This document shows, in pieces, positions 56,825-64,000 of a DNA stretch of 64,000 bases. Below the pieces are notes generated by a model. It was not told the DNA's origin. It worked only from the letters and a program-made list of their open reading frames with translations, and searched no databases. A program made the position numbers and the translations under genes. This DNA is from Abiotrophia defectiva ATCC 49176 (GTDB lineage Bacteria > Bacillota > Bacilli > Lactobacillales > Aerococcaceae): positions 1,305,501 through 1,369,500 of the forward strand of contig NZ_CP146287.1 in the NCBI RefSeq assembly GCF_037041345.1. The letters run 5' to 3'. Numbering within the stretch: position 1 is the first letter of the stretch; each line of letters begins with the position of its first letter.

Positions 56825-59340
56825 TAGCAAGTCTGACTCTCAAAGTCGTAAGGGCTGATTCCCTCCATGCCAATCATGGGATCAATTTGGTCGATCAAAT
56901 CCTGACTTAAGCGGAAGGACTCTTGCTGCTTAGGTGCCAAGTCTCTTGATTGAACCGCAACCGAAACACTTGTCGCAGGACTAGCTTGAGGCGAGGCTTG
57001 ATCTGTTGCACTAACTTCAACTTTTTCAGCATCTAGGCCTAAAACTTGGCTCTCTCCTGACGATAGCTCTTGCTCTACCTTCTCTCCCTGCGTCAGCCCA
57101 GCTAATTTAATTTTTAGCAGGTCCTTCAGGTTGGTACGGCGTGGATCACGATTCTGACTAACCGCTTGGACATAAGCGTCCGGGTCCCCCACCAAAACCA
57201 AACTTGCCTGTGCTCGGGTGACCGCTGTATAAAGCAAGTCCTGGCGCAACATGCGATAGTAGGCATCGACCAGAGGCAGTATAACTAGCGGATACTCACT
57301 CCCCTGGGATTTGTGGACCGAACAGCAGTAGGCCAGAGTCAACTGGTCAAAATCTGACCGTCGATAGGTCAGTTCCTTATCATCAAAGGCCACCACGAGC
57401 TCTTCACTCCCGCTGTTAGACGCCTGCGCTGAGAAGACACCGACGATTTTCCCGATGTCCCCATTATAGACGCCTTCCTCTGCATTGTTGACCAACTGAA
57501 GCACCTTATCTCCCAGACGAAAAATTTGGTCAAAATACTCTAGTTGAGGTTTCTTGCGGCTAGGCGGATTGAAGAGTCCTTGCAAGAGTTGGTTGAGGGC
57601 GGTAATACCAGCAGGCCCCTTATACATTGGCGCCAAAACCTGCAGGGTATTGGCATCAAATCCCCTAGTCAAGGCGTGGCCTACCACCTGTTCCACCACT
57701 TGGGCTACCTGCTGGGTTTTACATGGAATAAAGGAACGGTCAGGCTGTCTCTCCATTAGGTTCTGCGGTAGACGCCCCTGACGAATCTGATGGGCAAGTT
57801 GAATGATGGAACTATCTTGGGCTTGGCGATAGATTTTAGTCAGACTGATGGTGGGAATTACCCCAGACTCAATCAAGTCTGAAAAGACTTTACCTGGCCC
57901 GACCGAAGGCAATTGATGCTTATCCCCTACCAGAATGACTTGAATTCGGTAGCCAATGGCCATCCAGAGCCAATTCATCAACCAGGTATCCACCATGGAC
58001 ATTTCATCCACTACCAATAGCTGACCTTCCAGTGGCGTCGGATCAAAGCCATCCACTGTGGTCTCACGATTGAAACCAATCAGCCGGTGGATGGTGGAAG
58101 CCGGTATATCCGTCATTTCCTGCATACGCTTGGCTGCTCGACCTGTTGGGGCGGCTAACAAGACGGGGCCAGTCTGATAAGGATTGGTCACATCGCCCTG
58201 ATGATAGCCATGCAAGAGCCGGTGGAGTGTCAAAATTCCACGTATCAAGGTCGTCTTCCCCGTCCCTGGGCCACCTGTAATCACGGAAAGTGGTGATTGC
58301 ATGGCAAGGATCATGGCCTGGCGTTGCGTCTCATCGTAGTCGATTCCCGTCTCGCGGGCTACTTGATCCAGCTTGTCTTCAATTTCTGTCTTGCTGAAAG
58401 TCTCAACTTCTTCATACTGGAAGAAGTCGCTGATACGTCGGACGATTCCCATTTCCGCGTGATAGAGACTTGGCAACATAATGCCTTGGTCCAAGGAATA
58501 GAGCGTCCCTTCCAAGATAGCCAAGTCCAAGGCTTCTGCTAGTCGATCTTCCTCAATCAGATAAGAGCGACTACGTTCTAAAATCTTGGTAGCAAGCGCC
58601 AACAAACGTGGTCGCTGGACATAGGTGTCTCCTGACCGCAAGCAAACTTCAGATACGGCCGTATAGAGACCTGCCACCAAACGTGTGACAGCGTCAGCCT
58701 CAATACCAAGTTGTTCAGCCAGGGCATCGGCCTTATTGAAGCCAACCCCTTCTACCTTGGCTACCAAGGCGTAAGGATTGTTCTCAATCGTGGCCAGCGT
58801 TTGACCCTTAAAGGTCTGATAAATTTTATCCGCCAACTTAGGCCCAAAACCCCACTCTGTTAACTGCAAGAAGATACGTTCAGTTCCCTGGTGTTGGCGC
58901 AGAGTTTCGGCTAGCACTTGGCGTTTATCTGGTGTTAAGCCTTTGACCGATTTGAGGCAGTCAGGATCCTGTAAGATTAAATCAATGGCTTCCAGCCCTA
59001 GCTGATCCACGATTCTTTGGGCCAGGGTCTTACCAATCCCAGTGAAGCGGGCACTAGAAAGAAATTCTACTAGGCCAGCCTCAGAGGTTGGCGCTACTTG
59101 TTGGTAGCGACTAACCGCAAATTGCTCGCCATAACGCGGATGGACAGTTACTTGGCCAAAAAATTCATAGGCTGTATCTAAATGCAAGGCTGCAAATTGA
59201 CCCGTACAAGTAACATAGTCCTCGCTTATTAGGTCGCTGTCCGACTCGAGCACCTTCACCCGCAACACCTTATAAAGGTTCTGTGGGTTTTCGAAAAAGA
59301 CCGATTCAACTTCGCCAATCAAATGTATTTGCTCAGCCAT
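56824..59340 (-). CDS. recD2: RecD2-type SF1B DNA helicase
   Basis: A 5'-3' helicase for replication-fork and repair work, found without RecBC. The 838-residue protein has an OB-like N-terminus and helix-hairpin-helix repeats (about 95-215, including FTGIGKTLAQRIVDQLG and VEGVGFNKADALAEQLG). Walker A GGPGTGKTT lies at 356-364, followed by LLVVDEMSMVD, VILVGDKHQLPSVGPG and the C-terminal SH3/2B region with VHKSQGSEYPLVILP. A low-complexity tail ends with DPMIGMEGISPYDF, seen in lactic-acid-bacterial members. GGAGG lies before the ATG. Confidence 0.94.
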   Translation of the reverse strand: MAEQIHLIGEVESVFFENPQNLYKVLRVKVLESDSDLISEDYVTCTGQFAALHLDTAYEFFGQVTVHPRYGEQFAVSRYQQVAPTSEAGLVEFLSSARFTGIGKTLAQRIVDQLGLEAIDLILQDPDCLKSVKGLTPDKRQVLAETLRQHQGTERIFLQLTEWGFGPKLADKIYQTFKGQTLATIENNPYALVAKVEGVGFNKADALAEQLGIEADAVTRLVAGLYTAVSEVCLRSGDTYVQRPRLLALATKILERSRSYLIEEDRLAEALDLAILEGTLYSLDQGIMLPSLYHAEMGIVRRISDFFQYEEVETFSKTEIEDKLDQVARETGIDYDETQRQAMILAMQSPLSVITGGPGTGKTTLIRGILTLHRLLHGYHQGDVTNPYQTGPVLLAAPTGRAAKRMQEMTDIPASTIHRLIGFNRETTVDGFDPTPLEGQLLVVDEMSMVDTWLMNWLWMAIGYRIQVILVGDKHQLPSVGPGKVFSDLIESGVIPTISLTKIYRQAQDSSIIQLAHQIRQGRLPQNLMERQPDRSFIPCKTQQVAQVVEQVVGHALTRGFDANTLQVLAPMYKGPAGITALNQLLQGLFNPPSRKKPQLEYFDQIFRLGDKVLQLVNNAEEGVYNGDIGKIVGVFSAQASNSGSEELVVAFDDKELTYRRSDFDQLTLAYCCSVHKSQGSEYPLVILPLVDAYYRMLRQDLLYTAVTRAQASLVLVGDPDAYVQAVSQNRDPRRTNLKDLLKIKLAGLTQGEKVEQELSSGESQVLGLDAEKVEVSATDQASPQASPATSVSVAVQSRDLAPKQQESFRLSQDLIDQIDPMIGMEGISPYDFESQTC

Positions 59341-59375
59341 AAGCGGCCTCCTTTCTTAACTCTAGCTAATGAGAC

Positions 59376-60978
<1,603 letters not shown>

Positions 60979-60991
60979 TTAATTGATAACA

Positions 60992-61024
60992 GAAGAAGAG
61001 AACGAAAGCACTCTCTCGTTCTCC
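60992..61024 (-). terminator. Probable terminator after the DUF1831 gene
   Basis: An 8 bp perfect stem (60999-61006 with 61017-61024) is followed on the minus strand by the pyrimidine run TTCTTCT rather than a clean T tract. Confidence 0.55.
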
Positions 61025-61033
61025 CCACTTAGG

Positions 61034-61369
61034 CTAGACTTCAGTTAAAACGTTACGCTCAACAAAGCCGTCAAAGATAAAGTTAATCTTCTCCACAACC
61101 ATTTCATTATGAGCTAACTTGGTTACATCAACAGCAGTTAAACCCTTGTTATTGACGGTTGAGATTTTGAGGGTCTTCAAGTCCTTGTTCACCAAGACCT
61201 TGAGCACCAAACCATCACGGTGGTGGCTATCTAGAGGACGTTTGTATTGGAAGTTACCGCCAGTTGACTCGGTAAAGCCATTGTCCCGCAAAGTATAAGG
61301 TTTGCAGGCTGGGTTGATTTCGAAGGTACGGTTAAAACCTTTTAAGGTTGCTTGTTTGGTGAATGCCAT
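61034..61369 (-). CDS. DUF1831 family protein
   Basis: A 111-residue small protein conserved in lactic acid bacteria between a cysteine desulfurase gene and mnmA, the same place as here. It begins MAFTKQATLKGFNRTFEINP and ends VEKINFIFDGFVERNVL. No catalytic motif or membrane segment is visible. A role linked to tRNA thiolation or Fe-S sulfur transfer is suggested only by the neighbours. It lies 19 bases after the desulfurase gene. Confidence 0.85.
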   Translation of the reverse strand: MAFTKQATLKGFNRTFEINPACKPYTLRDNGFTESTGGNFQYKRPLDSHHRDGLVLKVLVNKDLKTLKISTVNNKGLTAVDVTKLAHNEMVVEKINFIFDGFVERNVLTEV

Positions 61370-61388
61370 AATTCATCGCCTTTCTTGT

Positions 61389-62549
61389 TTACTTTTGTTG
61401 TCTTGCTTTTAAGAGGCCAAGTTGTTTGACCACTTGGTCTAAGTCTGCTTGCGTCACGTCCAAACCCATAGTCAGACGAATACTTTCACGCTGCCGGTCT
61501 TCCTGGTCAGGATAGTAACCCTTAAGGACACGACTAGGTTCTAGACTACCTGCCGAACAGGCTGAGCCAGCCGAAACATAGATTTGAGCCAAATCCAAAT
61601 GGATTAAGACCTGACTAGCCTTGAGGCCTTTGAGCCAGAGATTAAGGAAGCCTGGCAAATGATGAGCCTGAGGACGGTTGACTTGATAATCAATTCCTGC
61701 TCGAGTTAGCTCCTCCAAGAAGTAAGCTTCCAATTTTGCCAAATGCGCTTGTCGCTGCTCCGCTTCTGCTAGAGATAGATGGATAGCTTGAGCCAAGCCC
61801 TGAATATAGGCTAGATTCTCAGTTCCAGCTCGCATACCAGCTTCTTGCCCGCCACCTATCAAGTAAGGTTGCAGCCCTGGTTGATCTTGCCATGCTTGGA
61901 AGTAGAGTAAGCCAACCCCCTTAGGCCCACCCAACTTATGGCCCGATAGGCTCCAAGAAGTGGCTATCTGGTCTAGTTGCCAAGGCAGTTTGGTAATCCC
62001 TTGAACCAAGTCAACATGGAAAAAATAACCGCGCTGACGAGCTTCTTGTGCCAATCCAGGAATGGGGTAAATGGCACCTACTTCATTGTTGACCGCCATG
62101 GCTACCCAGCCACTGGTATCTTCCTGACTAGCCGCTAGAAATTGGTCAATCAGGTCTTGGTCACTGCCCCCATCTTGGGGTTGAATCCAGGAAATAACCC
62201 AGCCTTCTTCCTCTAATCGCTTGAGCTCTAAATCCACTGAAGGATGTTCTACAGCCAAAGCCACCAAGTGGCGAGCTTTACCAACTGCTAGAGCACTTTG
62301 AGCCTGAGACCAGATAGCCCAGTTATTGGCTTCCGTTGCCCCTGACGTGAAGTAGAGGCTAGAAGCTGAGGCTAGGTCCAAATCTTTGGCAATGGCCTCG
62401 CGAGCCTGATTGAGAGCATACTTGGCAGACTTGCCCAATTGATAAGTGCTAGAGGGATTCCCATAAAGTTGGGATAAGGAGCTTGTGATCGTTTCGACAA
62501 CTTCCGGACGAACAGGTGTTGTCGCTGCATAATCAAGATAAATAGCCAC
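61389..62549 (-). CDS. iscS: Cysteine desulfurase (IscS/NifS-like)
   Basis: A PLP enzyme that takes sulfur from cysteine as an enzyme-bound persulfide. The 386-residue protein has YLDYAATTPVRPEV at the N-terminus, the PLP lysine in SLSGHKLGGPKGVG and the catalytic Cys in SAGSACSAGSLEPS, and ends with a substrate-lid region. The start is GTG, just after a GGAGGAGG run. It heads a group with DUF1831 and mnmA, so it probably supplies sulfur for tRNA 2-thiouridine; a general Fe-S role is also possible. Confidence 0.94.
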   Translation of the reverse strand: MAIYLDYAATTPVRPEVVETITSSLSQLYGNPSSTYQLGKSAKYALNQAREAIAKDLDLASASSLYFTSGATEANNWAIWSQAQSALAVGKARHLVALAVEHPSVDLELKRLEEEGWVISWIQPQDGGSDQDLIDQFLAASQEDTSGWVAMAVNNEVGAIYPIPGLAQEARQRGYFFHVDLVQGITKLPWQLDQIATSWSLSGHKLGGPKGVGLLYFQAWQDQPGLQPYLIGGGQEAGMRAGTENLAYIQGLAQAIHLSLAEAEQRQAHLAKLEAYFLEELTRAGIDYQVNRPQAHHLPGFLNLWLKGLKASQVLIHLDLAQIYVSAGSACSAGSLEPSRVLKGYYPDQEDRQRESIRLTMGLDVTQADLDQVVKQLGLLKARQQK

Positions 62550-62585
62550 CTTGGCCTCCTCCTCTCAGACTAGACTTTCCTTCTT

Positions 62586-62594
62586 ATTATAGCA
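62586..62594 (-). promoter_or_regulatory. Extended -10 promoter for iscS
   Basis: TGCTATAAT on the minus strand lies about 37 bp before the GTG start. It is divergent from the rarA promoter. Confidence 0.6.
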
Positions 62595-62636
62595 CACTCC
62601 TAGCCTTTCGCCTATCCATAAGTTTAGTCAGAAGAT

Positions 62637-62665
62637 TTGTCTCCTCAGGCCTTTTGCGGTATGAT
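62637..62665 (+). promoter_or_regulatory. rarA promoter
   Basis: -35 TTGTCT (62637-62642) and -10 TATGAT (62660-62665) are 17 bp apart. Confidence 0.7.
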
Positions 62666-62700
62666 GAATAGGCAGATAATTGATTGAAAGGAGGCATCCC

Positions 62701-63975
62701 ATGCTTCAACCACTCGCCTATCGCATGCGCCCTCGTCAACTGGAAGATATTCTTGGCCAGGAGCACCTTGTTGGCCCTGGTAAGATTATCCAGCGCATGG
62801 TGCAAGCCAAGCGCCTGACTTCCATGATTCTCTACGGACCGCCCGGTATCGGCAAAACTTCCATTGCCAGCGCTATTGCAGGTTCGACTCGTTATGCCTT
62901 CCGAACCCTGAATGCGGCCACCGATGGTAAGAAAGAACTGGAACAAGTAGTAGAAGAAGCCAAATTTTCTGGCACCCTTATCTTACTCTTGGACGAAATT
63001 CACCGATTAAACACCACCAAACAGGATTTCCTACTACCACATCTGGAGAGTGGTCGGATTATTCTGATTGGGGCGACTACCGAGAACCCCTATATCGCCA
63101 TCAACCCCGCCATTAGAAGTCGGGTGCAAATTTTTGAACTCAAGCCCCTCAGTCCTGAGCAGGTTTGCCTTGGTTTGACTCGGGCCTTAGCCGATCAAGA
63201 ACGTGGGCTCGGTAAGTACCCCGTACAAGTCCAGGATGGCGTTCTGGAACATTTTGCCCAAGTTTCGGGCGGTGATATTCGGACCAGCCTTAACGCCTTA
63301 GAGCTGGCAGTCCTCTCAACTGAACCGGACCAAAATGGGCAAATTATCATCGACATGGCAGTGGCCAGTGATTGCTTGCGACGTCGCCGCCTTCAACACG
63401 ACAAGAATGGTGACGCCCACTACGACGTCATCTCCGCCCTACAAAAATCCATCCGCGGCAGTGATGTCGACGCTGCCCTTTATTACCTAGCCATATTACT
63501 GACTGCCGGTGAGCTGACGGTTGCCTGCCGTCGCCTGCTAGTGATTGCCTATGAGGATATTGGTCTAGGCCACCCAGCTGCCACACAAAGAACGGTTGCG
63601 GCCATTCAAGCCGCTGAAAAGCTAGGTCTGCCAGAAGCCAGTATTCCCTTAGGTTTTGCAGTCATCGACCTAGCCTTGAGTCCAAAATCCAATACTAGCT
63701 ATCGTGCTATCAAGTCTGCTATGGCTGCGATTGACCAAGGACAAGTCGCCCCTGTCCCAGACCATTTGCGGGACAGCCACTATCAAGGCGCTGACAAGTT
63801 GGGCCGAGGACTTGACTACCGCTACCCCCACGATTATCCAGGTCATATCGTAGCTCAAGAATATTTGCCTAAGGAGTTAGCTCATCACCAGTTCTTCCAA
63901 GCAGACCCTAGCGGTAAGTATGAAGAAGCCTTAGCTCACTACTACCAAAAAGTTAAAGAAATCCTCAAAAAATAA
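62701..63975 (+). CDS. rarA: Replication-associated recombination protein A (RarA/MgsA AAA+ ATPase)
   Basis: A clamp-loader-like AAA+ protein that acts at stalled forks. The 424-residue protein has Walker A LYGPPGIGKTSIA, Walker B LLLDEIHRLN, sensor 1 IGATTENPYIAIN and an arginine-finger region IRSRVQIFEL. The C-terminal tetramerisation domain includes ALYYLAILLTAGE and a late GLDYRYPHDYPGHIVAQEYLP. AGGAGG lies 6 bases before the ATG at 62701. The gene is full length and ends 25 bases before the window edge. Confidence 0.95.
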   Translation: MLQPLAYRMRPRQLEDILGQEHLVGPGKIIQRMVQAKRLTSMILYGPPGIGKTSIASAIAGSTRYAFRTLNAATDGKKELEQVVEEAKFSGTLILLLDEIHRLNTTKQDFLLPHLESGRIILIGATTENPYIAINPAIRSRVQIFELKPLSPEQVCLGLTRALADQERGLGKYPVQVQDGVLEHFAQVSGGDIRTSLNALELAVLSTEPDQNGQIIIDMAVASDCLRRRRLQHDKNGDAHYDVISALQKSIRGSDVDAALYYLAILLTAGELTVACRRLLVIAYEDIGLGHPAATQRTVAAIQAAEKLGLPEASIPLGFAVIDLALSPKSNTSYRAIKSAMAAIDQGQVAPVPDHLRDSHYQGADKLGRGLDYRYPHDYPGHIVAQEYLPKELAHHQFFQADPSGKYEEALAHYYQKVKEILKK

Positions 63976-64000
63976 GAGCGCTTACTTGCAAATTTAGCAA

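Noticed and set aside
63976-64000. Terminator or start of another gene after rarA
   Set aside because: Only 25 bases remain and no stem or ribosome site can be judged.

Overview
The window is a 64 kb piece of a low- to mid-GC Gram-positive chromosome of the order Lactobacillales. An Aerococcaceae member such as Abiotrophia is my best guess, from gene content and apparent base composition; no 16S gene is present to confirm it. The features pointing there are B. subtilis-like synteny blocks (ypiA-ypiB-cca-dinG, ypmB-asnS, murI-rdgB-ysnB, ytoI-nrnA), an Enterococcus-type V-ATPase operon, lactose PTS and tagatose-6-phosphate genes, AGGAGG ribosome sites and many extended -10 (TGnTATAAT) promoters. 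Most genes are on the minus strand. The exceptions are a LysM cell-wall protein, a small SOS gene, yfhO, zwf and rarA. I see no rRNA, tRNA, IS element, prophage or CRISPR array.

Layout. 1-2.8 kb: pnp (cut by the window edge) and rpsO, with candidate RNA control elements in both leaders, then a secreted LysM/LAS-peptidase-like protein. 2.8-10.3 kb: asnS, ypmB, dinG, cca, ypiB and ypiA; DinG keeps its exonuclease but has lost its helicase motifs. 10.4-15.7 kb: an aquaglyceroporin, the YtxG/YtxH envelope pair, and a murI-rdgB-ysnB-cbpB-mscS operon. 15.9-24.4 kb: a nine-gene V-type ATPase operon in the order ntpFIKECGABD, whose proteolipid keeps every Na+ ligand. 24.5-25.0 kb: a divergent small gene under a two-box LexA promoter. 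25.1-34 kb: envelope genes (two LCP proteins, galE, galU, a PepS aminopeptidase, a flavodoxin and a class B PBP). 34.1-40.2 kb: YfhO, recA-cinA and a YwaF-like membrane protein. 40.4-45.8 kb: zwf, a hairpin-bearing tandem repeat, nrnA, ytoI and dinP. 45.9-49.2 kb: an ABC transporter with a duplicated permease. 49.4-55.9 kb: lacABDFEG and the divergently controlled-looking but co-directional lacR; lacC is absent. 56.1-64 kb: sodA, recD2, a GNAT enzyme, mnmA, a DUF1831 gene, iscS and rarA.

How the genes work together. recA, dinP and the 24.6 kb gene have matching LexA operators and form a local SOS group; recD2, rarA and DinG add further genome-maintenance functions. The lac genes would import lactose by PTS, cleave lactose-6-P and feed galactose-6-P into the tagatose pathway, but the kinase step must come from another locus. 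IscS and MnmA cooperate in tRNA 2-thiouridine synthesis. GalE/GalU, the LCP proteins, YfhO, MurI and the PBP serve the cell wall and its polymers. The V-ATPase probably pumps Na+.

The items most worth a second look are the 81-82 bp hairpin repeat array after zwf, the orphan LexA-controlled gene, the pnp and rpsO leader structures, the helicase-dead DinG, CinA with a lost amidase motif, the lacC-less lac operon with two phased operators, and a 28 bp palindrome used at two convergent gene ends.
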